Positions 10,057 to 22,142 of a stretch of 64,000 nt of DNA are shown here, one piece after another (the first letter of the stretch is position 1; each line of letters starts with the position of its first letter). The DNA lies in the NCBI GenBank assembly GCA_007922195.1, contig ML682122.1, forward strand, positions 2,010,463 to 2,074,462. The letters run 5' to 3'. The translations under genes and the position numbers were made by a program. This DNA comes from Podocnemis expansa (taxonomy: Eukaryota; Chordata; Testudines; Podocnemididae). A model generated the notes under the pieces. The model made no database searches. It was not told where the DNA came from and worked only from the letters and a program-made list of their open reading frames with translations.

Positions 10057-11761
10057 AGGAAGAGGTTGTCACATGGGGCGCATTCAGGTACCCCTGGTCT
10101 GTGAGCTCTATGATTTTTCTATTCATTTTTGCTCTGTGATTGTATGATTTGATGCCAATTCTGCCATGCAAGGTTCCTTTGAGTACTCATAACATATTCT
10201 ACATGATTACTATAGTATAACATTTTCTGCAGCATTATGTGTATGTACCCATGTGAAAAAGGTAACATGGCTTGGAGAGGAGGGACAGATAGAACTCTCT
10301 TTTAGCAGCACATAAACAGCACAGACACTGGAGAGGGAGATCAAAATGGTGATGCAAATTCACTTGCCTAGCTCAGGTGAGACAAAGGAAATCACACAGC
10401 AGCACAGAGAGGGAGGGACTGAGAAAAGACTGAAAAGAACTACAGACGCCTTGAATGAAGGAGAAGCTGCTGGCTTTTCATGACAGAAGCAATATCTTGG
10501 AAACAATGAAAGATATTTAAACTATCCATGTTACCATGAATGTCAAGTCTGGCTGAACTCCACCAAACAGCCAGTCTTGTGGGTAGGAACAATAAGAATA
10601 AGCTAAAATGTGATCCTACATGGTGTCATTAGATCAGTATGCAGTTTGTAGCTTTTGTTTCTGATTGTGGCAACTTCCAAGTACTTAATTAAATGATTGT
10701 GCATTGATTTGCAATATCCTCACTTAAAATCATATCATGATCAATAAACTAGAGTCTGTTTTGTCTCAAACTGTGGATTTTAGAGGGTATTAATGAAGAA
10801 GGCTGGGCAATCCATTCCTTTGTTCACTGGATGATCATAAAACTACGGTGATTGGGAGTGGGACCCAATCCCTGTAAGACTGAAGTTCCCCCTGTGGCGA
10901 TTAGGGCCTGCCCTGTGGGCACATAATGGGTGTACACCCACTGCCTGGGACCAATTATATGCAGGAAGCTGGTGTGTGCTGACCCAGGATTGAGTAGTCA
11001 CCTGGCAAAGCTGGGTAAGTCAGAGTTCAGGAATGGGGAAGGGGGAACAACAGCACACAGAACAAGAACTGGGAGGCAACCTGTCACAGAAGTGAACAGT
11101 GAGGAGGGAAGCATTTTATCAGGTGGGCATCAAAGGTGTGTTCTGGTATATTTGAGGGTGCAGACAGAGCTCCTGGTATCCTTTTCCCAGGAAGCAAAGT
11201 GAAAATGAGCATTTTTGTGAAAAAGGCATCTCAGCCAGACTATATATTGAAAACTGTAAATAACTTCAGGTGAGAAAAACTCACTCAGAAAGGAGGAGAA
11301 CCAACTAAGTTCACCTTAGGAACAAGAAGATATATTATGAGGTTTGAATTATAACCATTTGATCCCATCTCTCACTCTGGTTTTCCTGAGTCTCCATTAT
11401 GTCTTCAATTTCTTTTTGTTCTATAACTGGGCTTTTTGTTCTATAACAAAGGCTGTGTATAAAATAGGAGCAGCAGCTATGGTAAAACTGGTAAAATGTG
11501 GTACACTAGTGAGAACAGAGGATCTTGGATTACTGTGGGTATTCAGTGATCAGCTACTGGATATCAGAGGGTAGCATTCTGAAAAGACTTGACGTGCATC
11601 TATCAATCTACAAGGCCAAGACAGATCTGTGGTAGCACAGCAGAGAATGGTTGTGTGGCTATCATGTGGGAAGTTTTAGGGAACTAACACCCAAATGGAA
11701 CAGGCAAGACTCCCTTACTGTCAATGGAGGTGCAACAAGGTGACTTGGGGCCTGCCTGCCC
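10057..11761. other. No recognised feature
   Basis: Unique-looking sequence. The open frames at 10930-11202 and 11344-11574 have no recognisable protein features and no support beyond length. Confidence 0.5.
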
Positions 11762-11890
11762 TAAGATGTGTCATAGAATCATGGACTATTACAGTTGAAA
11801 GAGACTTCAAGAGGTTCAACCCACTGCTGAAAGCAGGACCATTCACAACAGCATCATATCAGCCAAAGCTTTGTGAAGATGGGTCTTAAA
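11762..11890 (-). repeat. CR1 LINE 3' fragment
   Basis: AGAATCATGGACTATTACAG, the GAAAGAGACTTCAAGAGGTT block and CAACCCACTGCT follow the inverted CR1 3' tail pattern. Confidence 0.65.
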
Positions 11891-12221
11891 AACCCACAGG
11901 TATCACAGTATGACACCTAATTTCAAATTTCTCTTGCTCTTTAGACAGAGGGAAGAGTTGAGCCTGGGTCTTTTGAGCGAGTCCTCTAAACACTGAGGTA
12001 CAGGTTATAAGGCTATTAAACTCTCATGCCTCAGATTTTTTAATGAAAAAAGCAGATAGGAGCATATCTCGAAGAGGGAGATATCACCTGTACATCCTGA
12101 CAGAATGAAATGCCTCTCTGTGGCCAAGAGTTATGGCGCTTATTCCATATGTGATGTGAGAAGCAGCTTACGCCTCTCTCCTGGCCTTTTTCCATTATCT
12201 ATTATAGGACGTTTCCTGCCT

Positions 12222-12330
12222 ATAGAATCATAGAAAATTAGGGTTGGAAGGTACCTCAGGGGGTCATGTAATTCAACACCCCACTACAAGCAGGACTAAA
12301 TCAGTGCCCAGCATAATGAGTTCTTTTAAT
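12222..12330 (-). repeat. CR1 LINE 3' fragment
   Basis: TAGAATCATAGAAAATTAGG, GTTGGAAGGTACCTCAGGGG and CACTACAAGCAGGACTAAAT are the typical inverted CR1 3' tail. Confidence 0.8.
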
Positions 12331-13189
12331 TCAATTCTGACGTACTATCTCTTCCCAGGCCTTTGAAGTGGAAGCTGGGATCCAATTTCAGGACTGTAGA
12401 TTTCACTAGGTTGCATAACACCTATGTTTCTATCTTGTTTGTGATCTAGTCTTAGCTCAAAGACTAATAATGAACATTTCATATTGGTGAGGAAAAATCA
12501 TCTTTTTTTTTTTTTCCTCCATCAAAGTTCAAAATTTCTAAAGAACTTTTTTATGAACACTCAAAGATTTTTCACCAGGAAAAACTTGAGGAATTCTTCA
12601 TGAGCATATTCATAAAATATTATTTCCAATTTTATTAATATTTCAGATTTGATGAAAAATTCTGATTCTTATAGTGTTTGCTTCTTGTATACTTTGCCCT
12701 TGAGACCTGCAATGTATTCCCCATGCTCTTCTTTACTAAGTATAGAATAGTTATTAGCATTCACCTAATTATAATTTTTGAAATCATAAGGAACTAATAA
12801 GCCAAGGGAGATTTATCTTCAGCCAGGAAAGCTTGAAAGGGAGTCAATAAAGGCATTTGCTTCCTGACACTGTATGCAAGATGAAACATACCACAAAATA
12901 GAAAAAGATCAAATCTCCTTGCTGAGAAAACCAAACAATCAGAATCAGGTGAGAAATTTAGGCATATTGTGAAATTATTCTCCATAATACTTAGTGATGA
13001 AGTGATCTGATGAGATATCATGCTTTGTCCGTCATTCTTAAAGGTAATCATTTTATTGCTCGTATGTTTCAGCATCCACTAGAAAGAACTTACAAAGATG
13101 GAAAAGAAATTTAGGTACGCAATGCCCCTTGAATTTCAATGGGGCCTAGATTAACAAAGCCACTCCTAAAGACATAGACACAATGGGCT
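12331..13189. other. No recognised feature
   Basis: AT-rich, unique-looking sequence. A T run lies at 12503-12517. No defendable gene. Confidence 0.5.
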
Positions 13190-13259
13190 ATTTTCTCTCT
13201 CTCTCTCTCACTCACACACACACACACACACGCACACACACACGCACACACACACACAA
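13190..13259. repeat. (TC)n(CA)n compound microsatellite
   Basis: A CT-dinucleotide tract at 13193-13209 passes into CA repeats with three CG interruptions up to 13258. Confidence 0.9.
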
Positions 13260-13369
13260 TGGTACACATGATGGTTATATGAGTCATAGTGATCTAGGCA
13301 AATTGGAAGATTGAGCCAAAATAAATCCAACGAGCTTCAGCAAGAACAAGTGCAGAGTCCAGCACTGAG

Positions 13370-13765
13370 GATGAAAGAATCCCATGCACTGCTACACACT
13401 GGGGATTGACTGGTTAGGCAACAGTTCTGCATAATAGGACCTAGAGGTTACAGTGGAAAAGACGGTGGGTATGAGTCAATTGCATGCTGTTCTTGCTGAG
13501 ATGGCTAATGCCATCTTAACAAGGAAAGTGAATATTTTCCTCTACTTGGTATGGTGAGGCCACATTTTGAGTACTGTGTCCAGTTTTGGGTTCCCCACTA
13601 TAGGAAGAATGTGGACATATTGGAGCAAATCTAGTGCAGGAAAGCAAAATATATTAGGAGGCTGGTTAACCTGATTTATGATGAGTGGCTAAGGGAATTT
13701 GATTTACCTAGTTCAGAAGAAAAGAGTGAGTGGAGATCTGATAGTGGCCTTCAACAGGTTTTGTG
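13370..13765 (+). repeat. CR1 LINE fragment
   Basis: Contains the CR1-typical stretches GTTACAGTGGAAAAGACGGT, GAGTACTGTGTCCAGTTTTGG (the HFEYCVQFW region) and GAGTGGAGATCTGATAGTGG (the GDL region). Orientation is plus; frames are broken. Confidence 0.8.
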
Positions 13766-15934
13766 GATGTGGGAAGAGAAGAGGGCTCAGTGCTGGGTCA
13801 GACCTACAGGGCACTGGGGGCAAGATCCAGGAAAAAGGGGACTTAATTGGTCGCTGCAGAAACCCCCAGCTTAGTGAAAGGAGGCAAGTGCCTCTCATAT
13901 GCCAGCCACACAAAGCTGCTTAAAAACAAAAACAAAACAAACAAACAAAAAAAACCAGCAATTAACTGCATCTTCTGAATAGTTCCCTGTTCTGCTTGCC
14001 AGTCCTCACTTCCTAACCCTAGAACAGATACCACCCTAAAGAAGAGCTCTGTGTTGGGGCTTTAATAAGCATATGAGCAAACAAGCAAAAGACCAAAACC
14101 TAGGAAACTGGGTAAAATCAGATCCTGAAGATCCTCCTTCATAAGCTATACAAGGAGCCAATAGGAGTCTGTCTTTCTTTCTTTCTCTGTCCACATCTAT
14201 CTATATATATATCATTGACTTTTATTATGCCTATCTTTATGGAGCCTATGTCCTGACAAACTAATATTCAGCTTGGGAAAACACAGTTACCAACTATGTA
14301 TGAAATAATTGATATTCCATGTGAAGCGAAAAAAGCTGAAGGGAATATATGAGATGAAATCGGGCAGCTCATTACCTATGGAAATTCTTAGTGAGGAAAA
14401 AAGTCTCAAGTTTGAATCACTTCTAACTCTCATATAAACCATCTGTAGGTGTTATGAAAATTCACTTATACAGTGATGTTTAGCCTTGGTGGCCTCAGGA
14501 TATTAGAGGGATAAGGTGGGTGAGAAGAATTTTTTTTATTTTATTTTATTTTATTGGCACAACTTCTGTATGTGAGAAAGACAACCTTTAGAGTTTGCAC
14601 AGAGTTGAAGAAGTTAGTCCCATAAAAGATATTATCTCATCCCTGTTTGTCATGAAAATTCATGATGGAGTTCTGCTTTCTTGACTTAAACTGAAAGAAA
14701 AGTCTGTGCATTAAAAACTGCATATAATCCCTTTGGATTATTTTTTTACAGTCTTGTAAAAGGCAATGGGTCTGAATTCCATCTTACTCTGTGACATTCC
14801 CCTACCAGGATCTGGCCTGGCGTGCTGTTGTACCTCCGCTATTTCCCATGCCTAGAGCCTGATTCACTCCACTTCAGTAGGTGGACCTCCACTCTTGAGT
14901 CACTCCATACCAGCCCCCTGTGTGTAATCGGTCCCAGTCAGTAGGTGTTCACTCTAGACCATTCAAGGTATGGCCCCCAAGTGTGCATCCCAGTCCCCCA
15001 GCTACTACACCAGGTATTTCCATTTTATAGGGATCGGGACCCTTCCCCAGTCACTCGGGAGTTACCACAGGCAAATGAAAGCTATAACAAGCATGCTAAT
15101 CTAAGAACACTATCCAGGATTGCTCTCTAGTTTTCTTGTCCTCATTCGTGCCACCAAGACTGGCTGCTGGTGTTCAGTCAGTCTTGGCTGTCCTAGCCAT
15201 GTGGATAGGTTCAGTCTCTTGTGTTTGTCTTCAAGATAGTGTAACTTTGGCAAAAAGCCTCTCACACTTCAAAGTGTCTATTTTTCTTTCCAAATCCCCT
15301 TCTGTCCCTCCTCCTCCTCATCCTGGTCCAAGGTGATGCTCTATTCGAAAAAGGCCAGATATCTCCCCATCTCAGGCTTGGTAGCTTCAGACATTTAGCA
15401 AGCTCATAATAATTTCCTCTGGATGTGTGCATGCAATTCTGACTAGGAGATGAATCTGACTGTCTTCCCTTCCCCATGTGCTAGGTGAAATGCCTGAGAA
15501 AATGCTTCACATCTGTACCCATAGATGATGCTGCAGGAAACATGATACTATAACAATATGGCAGAGCATTCAAAAGGGAACTTTGCATGACACTTTTTGC
15601 ATCAAACCACACAATTACACTGCAAATGTTAACAGGAAAGTTATGCAGATCATAGCCCATTGTCCAGCATGTGACAGACTCACCTGGTGTAAATCAGAAG
15701 TAGCTGCATATGAATCACTTGAGATTATTTTCCCCTCACTCTCCAAGGTATAAATCAGTTTCTTGTTTTCTTCATCTAAAGTATCTGTCTCTGTCCATTC
15801 TTGCAGATGTGTCAAACTCAATGATTTATGGCATAAGTTGAATGATAATAGAATCAGGAAGAAATGCATATAGAACACTGAGGCTGGTTTTATTTATATG
15901 TGAACAGGGAAATATCAAATAGGAGTAGAATAGC
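13766..15934. other. No recognised gene; (TTTTA)n at 14530-14555
   Basis: Unique-looking sequence with a short TTTTA pentanucleotide run, an AAACAAAC-rich run at 13924-13955 and TTTC/TATC simple runs near 14173-14210. The small reading frames lack recognisable features. Confidence 0.5.
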
Positions 15935-16010
15935 TATTTTACCTCTATATCTGGCACTGGTGTGACCAGTTTTGGAATACAATGTCCATATATGATGCCC
16001 ACAATTAACA
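15935..16010 (+). repeat. CR1 LINE fragment (upstream piece)
   Basis: TACCTCTATATCTGGCACTGG, TGTGACCAGTTTTGGAATAC and TGATGCCCACAATT match the CR1 region before the GDL block. It is probably the same insertion as the piece starting at 16228, with ~215 bp of unrelated sequence between them. Confidence 0.65.
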
Positions 16011-16227
16011 GAATATTTATCAGTGCCCCCCTTTATCTGGCTTGAACCAGGATCCCCCCCAGCAACTTAGATGAAGCACTTTGCCATTCTCTCTGCTACA
16101 ATCAGGGAGGGACAGAAGTGTTTATCTCCCATTCACTTGGCTGCAGAAAGGAAGCAGAACCAGTCTTTTAGCCCCAGATCACAGGTTTGGAACCACTGGC
16201 TTAAAACATGCCTTACAGTGATAGATA

Positions 16228-16595
16228 CAGGCAGCTCAATCTACTTAATTTAAGAAAAAGGAGGCTAAGTGGTGACTTGGTTATAATCTGTAAGTAGTTA
16301 AAATGGGGGGCAGATATCAAATAATGCATTGTTGAATCTACCAAAGGTCTTACATCCTATAGTGGCTGGGATGTGAAGCTGGAAAAATTCAGCTTGGGAA
16401 TAAGGAGTACATATTAACAGTGAGAACAACTAGCATTGGAACAATGTATAATGGGTCATGGTAGAGTCTCCCTCACTCATTTTTTTAAATCAAGATTGGA
16501 CACTTTTCTTTAAGATCAGTTCTAAGAATTATTTTGGGACAAATTCTATGACCAGTGTAAGCCAGTGGGTCAGTTTGCTAGCCAAAAGAATACTT
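16228..16595 (+). repeat. CR1 LINE 3' part
   Basis: A CTCAATCTACTTAATTTAAG start, then GGCTAAGTGGTGACTTGG, GGCTGGGATGTGAAGCTGG, AACAGTGAGAACAACTAGC and AATCAAGATTGGACACTTTT. These appear in the order typical of the CR1 C-terminus and 3' untranslated region, ending about 300 bp before OR-2. Confidence 0.8.
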
Positions 16596-16875
16596 GTGTC
16601 AGCTCTCATAAGAGGAGGTGGGTTGTCAGAATAATAATGACTTGCTATATGAGGAAAAATCAATAGTCAGACTAATGAGGACAAAATAAAAGGTAGCTTG
16701 ATATAGAAATGGTTTTGTTATACAGCTGAAATGGTAGGCAAATTATTTTCTTGCTCAGGATTTTTAAACCAACTAAATAGCAACTAAATACTATGGAAAG
16801 GGAAATTCTCAATATCCCTGGAATGAACTAGAAGATAAATTAAAATTTAACTTCTATCTTCTTCAGTTAAAATTG

Positions 16876-16895
16876 CCAAGTTTTCTCTCCCCTAG
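16876..16895 (+). promoter_or_regulatory. Splice acceptor abutting OR-2 start codon
   Basis: AGTTTTCTCTCCCCTAG directly precedes the ATG. The strong polypyrimidine tract and CAG/TAG-type end support a coding exon that starts exactly at the initiator codon, as in OR-1. Confidence 0.7.
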
Positions 16896-17867
16896 ATGCA
16901 ATCAACAGAAAAACCAGACTGGGGAAATCAAACAACCATCATGAAATTCATCCTCTTGGGATTCGGAAATCTCCCTCAACTGAAGATCCTTCTTTTCTTC
17001 CTGTTTTTAGTTAGTTACCTTGTGACAATGGCTGGGAACATCCTCATCATAGCTCTAATTGTGGCCGATCAAGAACTTCACAACCCAATGTACTTCTTCC
17101 TGGGAAACCTGTCCTGCTTAGAGACCTGCTACACGTCCACCATCCTGCCCAAGGTGTTGGCCAGTCTCCTAACTGGGGACAGAACCATTTCTTTTAGGGC
17201 CTGTATTGTACAAATGTATTTCTTTGGTTCTCTGGGGGCTACAGAGTGTTACCTCCTAGCAGTGATGTCTTATGATCGATATTTAGCTATATGCAAACCC
17301 CTGCACTATGCAACCCTTATGAGCAGTAGGTTCTGTCTCCAGTTAGCAGCTGGTTCTTGGATAAGTGCATTTCTGGCTATTAGCATAATTGTAGTTTTAG
17401 TCTCACAATTAACTTTCATTGGTCTAAATGAAATTGACCATTTCTTCTGTGACCTCACCCCTGTGATAAAACTCTCCAGAACTGAAACCCACCAGATGGA
17501 ACTGACAGCTTTCATATTTGCCTTGATTTTCACTTTCCCCCCATTTTTGTTAACAGTTATATCCTATGTTGCTATTATAGTCACCATCCTGAGAATCTCA
17601 TCCACCACTGGGAAGCAAAAGGCCTTTTCTACTTGCTCCTCTCACCTCATTGTTGTCACAGTTTTCTATGGGACCCTAACTATTGTGTATGTCTTACCAC
17701 AAAATGATACCCTAAGGGACCTGAACAAAGTATTCTCAGTCTTCTACACTGTCCTAACTCCCTTGGTCAATCCCCTTATTTACAGTCTGAGGAACAAAGA
17801 AGTAAAAGAGGGCCTGAAAAAGCAGTTAAGTAAATTTGTGCTTGGCATGAGAATGCATGCAGTCTGA
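16896..17867 (+). CDS. Olfactory receptor, class II (copy OR-2), intact
   Basis: A 323-residue single-exon odorant receptor, paralogous to OR-1 and OR-3. Hallmarks: NQT at 11-13; GN at 47-48; LHNPMYFFLGNLS at 61-73; C103; MSYDRYLAICKPLHY at 124-138; FFCD with C185 in ECL2; SY at 223-224; KAFSTCSSHL at 242-251; NPLIYSLRN at 292-300. It has a longer C-terminal tail than its paralogues. An oddity is that the two other ECL2 cysteines, kept in OR-1 and OR-3, are Ile175 and Arg195 here, so the second ECL2 disulfide is missing while the C103-C185 bridge remains possible. No stops or shifts, so it may be functional. The specific ligand and formal OR family number are unknown. Confidence 0.95.
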   Translation: MQSTEKPDWGNQTTIMKFILLGFGNLPQLKILLFFLFLVSYLVTMAGNILIIALIVADQELHNPMYFFLGNLSCLETCYTSTILPKVLASLLTGDRTISFRACIVQMYFFGSLGATECYLLAVMSYDRYLAICKPLHYATLMSSRFCLQLAAGSWISAFLAISIIVVLVSQLTFIGLNEIDHFFCDLTPVIKLSRTETHQMELTAFIFALIFTFPPFLLTVISYVAIIVTILRISSTTGKQKAFSTCSSHLIVVTVFYGTLTIVYVLPQNDTLRDLNKVFSVFYTVLTPLVNPLIYSLRNKEVKEGLKKQLSKFVLGMRMHAV

Positions 17868-17941
17868 GCCAATTTATTTAGAATAAAATGAAAATGAAAG
17901 TATATATGGTCCCATTGAAACAAAGAGGATTTGGACACCTA

Positions 17942-18708
17942 GGCTGTGTTCACACGGCACTTTTGTTTCGAAACAACCTCGTTGTTTCGAAACAAAAAAA
18001 AACATGTTCACACGACGCACAGTTGTTTCGAAACAAGGGGAAGCCCTTGTTTCAAAACAACTGTGTTGTTTCGAAACAAGTTAAACCCCATTTGGGGNNN
18101 NNNNNNNNNNNNNNNNNNNNNNNNNNNNNNNNNNNNNNNNNNNNNNNNNNNNNNNNNNNNNNNNNNNNNNNNNNNNNNNNNNNNNNNNNNNNNNNNNNNN
18201 NNNNNNNNNNNNNNNNNNNNNNNNNNNNNNNNNNNNNNNNNNNNNNNNNNNNNNNNNNNNNNNNNNNNNNNNNNNNNNNNNNNNNNNNNNNNNNNNNNNN
18301 NNNNNNNNNNNNNNNNNNNNNNNNNNNNNNNNNNNNNNNNNNNNNNNNNNNNNNNNNNNNNNNNNNNNNNNNNNNNNNNNNNNNNNNNNNNNNNNNNNNN
18401 NNNNNNNNNNNNNNNNNNNNNNNNNNNNNNNNNNNNNNNNNNNNNNNNNNNNNNNNNNNNNNNNNNNNNNNNNNNNNNNNNNNNNNNNNNNNNNNNNTGC
18501 AGGGTGAGCCAGCAGCGGCTCACCCCCAGGGGTAACGAAATAGCATGTTCACACAGTGAACTTGCTATTTCGTTTCCCGCTTTTTTTCTTATTTCGAATT
18601 AACATTTTGTTAATTCGAAATAAGATATTTCGAAATAAGGTGTTGTTTCGAAACAAGCTGTTTCGACACAACTTGTTTCGAAATAACCCTGTGCGTGTGA
18701 ACACAGCC
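17942..18708 (+). mobile_element. Harbinger-type MITE with assembly gap (TTTCGAAA family)
   Basis: Terminal inverted repeats are GGCTGTGTTCACACGG (left) and GTGTGAACACAGCC (right), flanked by the 3-bp duplication CTA (17939-17941 and 18709-18711). Both subterminal regions are packed with GTTTCGAAACAA and ATTTCGAAATAA palindromes. The right half also has GTTCACACAGTGAAC and GGGTGAGCC...GGCTCACCC. The middle 400 bases are N. The copy at 45879-46733 is the same family in the opposite orientation and shows what probably lies in the gap: a GC-rich core. No coding capacity. Confidence 0.85.
18098..18497. other. Assembly gap (400 N)
   Basis: Exactly 400 unknown bases inside a GC-rich, palindrome-bounded transposon core. 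Reading frames reported across it are meaningless. Confidence 1.
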
Positions 18709-18711
18709 CTA

Positions 18712-19787
18712 GATACTAACTAAAGTCCCACTAGGTGACGAAATACCTTTAACAATCTACCCCCCTGTATTCTAAATTCCTCAAGGATAATCAAAGTTGA
18801 ATTTGATGCAATTAATAAAGAAAATTCATTTTTTTAAACCAAAACATTTTAAATGTAGAAAGGAAATCATTTTAAAATGATTTCCAACATAAACTTTTAA
18901 ACCTTTTTAAAAAAAACTGAAATCTGATCTTTTCCTCCTCTTTCTCCCCAACATTTTGCCCCCTTTTCCCTTTTTTTTTTTTTTTTTTCCAATGGGAAAA
19001 GAAAGAGAGGTGGCTGTGAAAGTTTATTTACGGACATCTTATAAATGATGGTGGACACCAGGAATTCTTCACACTTGTTGCTTTCAGACTGTGAACTCCA
19101 TGTGGATTATGAGACTGGTCTTTGCCTTTTGCTGCCTTTTTACTTCTATCCTTGACTAACATTCCAACGGGAGATAGTGCAGGGCTAACAAAAGAGTGTT
19201 GTTAACCTTTGCCAGTTGTGCATTCTGATGGAGTACTCCCTGTGATGGGATGTGAAAATCCCATGCTTGCTGAAGGAGAACTGGAGAGGACATTAAATTC
19301 TCCACGTGATACCTGAAGGGTGTACTACTTTTAATCAAAGATGAGATTCACTGGGGTGGAAAAAATGAAGGGAAGGCTTCAGGGTAGCATAAAGTAAAAG
19401 ACTGAGTACTTAGGAGTCTTGACTGTCTCTCCTAAGAAATAGACTGAAGATGGTAATAAAGCTTGGTATTCTCTCCTAAGATAGGAGCACTATCGGAAAG
19501 CCCAGAAACAGTAAAGGCTACAGAGGGAGTTTGTGCCCTAAGATAGGCTCTCAATGTGGAAGGGAGAAGATGTGAAAGAGACTCCTGAAGTATGCCTGGA
19601 AAAGAGAGATTCTAAGATAGCAGCTGAAATTCAATGACTTGGCTGGAGCTAGGCCTCGGGATGGAGGGGGAGAGGGAGCCCTGGGAGGAAGAAGCAAAGC
19701 TTCAGGTGATCAGGAATTAATTTTGCAGAACCTCAGCAAAGTGGCAAAGAAATTGCACGGATTGAACCCAAGGAGAGCAGAAGAATT
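18712..19787. other. No recognised gene
   Basis: AT-rich sequence with a T run at 18971-18987. No feature I can support. Confidence 0.5.
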
Positions 19788-19790
19788 TAT

Positions 19791-20190
19791 GGCTATATCT
19801 ACAAGTAGATGCTTATTTCAAAATAAGTTAATTTGAAATAAAATTATGATTTTGAATTAATTTTTTTGATTTGATTTGAAAATAAGCAAAAAACACAAAT
19901 TGAAATAGCATGTCCAAAGACAGGACTTGCTATTTTGAATCAGGAGAGGGGCATCATGCGAGGTGTGGCAACATGCCCCCTGGCAGGGCCATATTACCAG
20001 CCAATATATAGAAAAATAAAGGCACCCTGGGCTATTTTGATTTCAGCCTAGGTTTTACTATTTCAAAATAAGGTTTGTTATTTCAAAATGATGGGGCTCA
20101 TCATTTTGAAATAACAAAACATTTTCAGACATGATAACTTTTAAATCAAAACAAGTCATTTTGATTTAAAAGCATCATGTGGACATAGCC
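19791..20190 (+). mobile_element. Compact Harbinger-type MITE (400 bp)
   Basis: Left end GGCTATATCTAC and right end TGTGGACATAGCC are flanked by a perfect TAT duplication (19788-19790, 20191-20193). Inside are subterminal TTATTTCAAAATAAG palindromes, the 5' core (GGACTTGCTATTTTG, GAGGTGTGGCAACATG), a CCAATATATAGAAAAA promoter-like stretch at ~20001, and then directly the 3' core (GGCACCCTGGG). It is therefore a 5' end joined to a 3' end, with everything between deleted. A clean, non-coding deletion derivative of elements like H1. Confidence 0.9.
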
Positions 20191-20193
20191 TAT

Positions 20194-22142
20194 GTGTCTG
20201 TTTATTTTCCTGGACTATGTTTTACCCCAGAAAAAATGGAACAGAAATTGCCCTGACTACTGGACCAAGCCACAAAACTAACAGACCCTCAACAGGCCTG
20301 AATAGTGTTTGGTATAAATGACTGAGAAGAGCCCCTGCAATTATGCTCATGGCCATAAAGGAACAAGTCAGTTGGAGAACCATCTTTCTATCATGCCTTT
20401 TGCATAAAGGTCCTGTCACTCAGGGCAAATTCATTTTTCATGTCTGAACTCCAGAAGGGTGTAGAATCTGCTGTAGTGTACCTACATTATGACAACCAAC
20501 AGACGTCTGGTCCATGCTACGAAGTTATGCCGGTCTTCCAGGATTGTGAAACATACCTTTAGTGCTATAGGAAGCTCAATCTAACCCCTGGTATAGGCAC
20601 AGACAGGTGGACAGAAGAATAATTCCATCGAACTAATGACTGCCTCTCAGGCAGGCAGATTAACTACACTGAGGGAAAATCCCTTTCTCCCAGTTCAGGA
20701 AGTTCCTACACTATGGAGCTACAGCTCTGCCATAGGTTGACTTGCATAAACACAGTGTGTTCTGGCAGATGAGGATTTCCTTCATGGGTGCGAACAGCAC
20801 CTCCTTAACAGTATTAATTAGGCAGACAGAAACCATCTTCTGTCTACAAAGCTGTATCTCCACTGGATGTTTTCTTGGCATCGATCCATTACTCAAGACA
20901 TTTGGTTAAGTGGAGACCAGGGCTTTGATCACATTACAAGTCTGACTTTAGAAGAGGTCACTTGACAAAAGGGATGGGAAGCTATAAAAGAAAAGGTCTG
21001 TTATGAGTTATTTGAAAAAAAAAAAAAGAGAGAGTAGGACCTTAGCTGCATTCAGTCAGAGAGAGAGAAATTCCATGGTACAGTGAAGGAGTCATGAGTT
21101 TCAGGAATGAAAATCCTGAGCACCCAAATAGACTCTTGCCCATGTTCTAAGAATGGCCCAGAAGGGTGAAGAAACCAAGTCAGGAAATGTTTGTAGGTTG
21201 GTTTGTTTGTCTGTTTTCCAATCATTCTTAGTGAATTTCTTATGCAATCTTAGTGAAGAGTGACTGTGGTTAGAGACCTCTGCAAAGCCTTTGTGTTTGT
21301 TTGCTTTACCTGTCATCTGCGCCTGGAGAATAAAACCATAAACTCAGAGCATCTAAATGAGTAGAGTTCTGGGATATGGTGTTCTTGATTGCTAGGGAGT
21401 GTGAGGCATCAGCACTGGTCCTAGGAGCCTAAGGCAGCTAAATGATGTCATTCTATTTCCATGAAAGGATAGAAAGGAGACACCATGCTGCAACCTGCTG
21501 AGATTGAGAAAAGCTTAGTGCACATACGTGTAGTATACTGGGACCCAATAGAGCATCCTGGAGAGTGCCCAGTGTCTGTTCCAGCTGACCCATTTTTTTT
21601 CTCCTGGATTTTTCAGTTCATCCAGTGATCCAAATGAATCAATTCTTTACTCAGTTCCAATTGTCCAGCAACTAAATATCTGTAAAGACTTGGTCCTAAG
21701 TTACATGAAAACAAGCACAATTGGAACTTAGATGATTTAGGTAATAATATCTATTATCTGCACTATATCTAGATGAACATGCATTAACCACAAATAACAT
21801 TAAGCACAAATAGCAAATCAGTTATATAACCTAAATTAAATTAACAAACTATTGAAGATTTTGATACATATGGTAAGATTCTCAAAATTCTCAGTGACGT
21901 AGGAGAGTGAAGCCAGAGGAGCATGAGGGAGTATAACACCCAGCTAACTGAATTTGGCCATTTTGATATTTTCATTCTAAACCCACTTTTCTCAATTGAT
22001 ATAGGGTCAAACTTTTAAGGATAGTTAAGCCCCTAAGTATGGATTTAGGTGCCTAATGAGTTTTTCAAACCTGCCTAGGCATCCAAGTGCCATTGAAATA
22101 AATGGGAGTTAGGCACTTAGGTAATTTTGAAAATATCACTAG
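20194..22142. other. No recognised gene; ancient repeat-like stretch at 21985-22140
   Basis: The last ~150 bases contain partly palindromic GAGTTAGGCACTTAGG / AGGTGCCTAATGAG motifs typical of an old amniote repeat I cannot name. The rest is unique-looking, with an A run at 21017-21029. Confidence 0.4.

Noticed and set aside
17888..18602. Reading frames of ~215 codons across the N gap on both strands
   Set aside because: They exist only because N is read through; the flanks are palindromic transposon ends.
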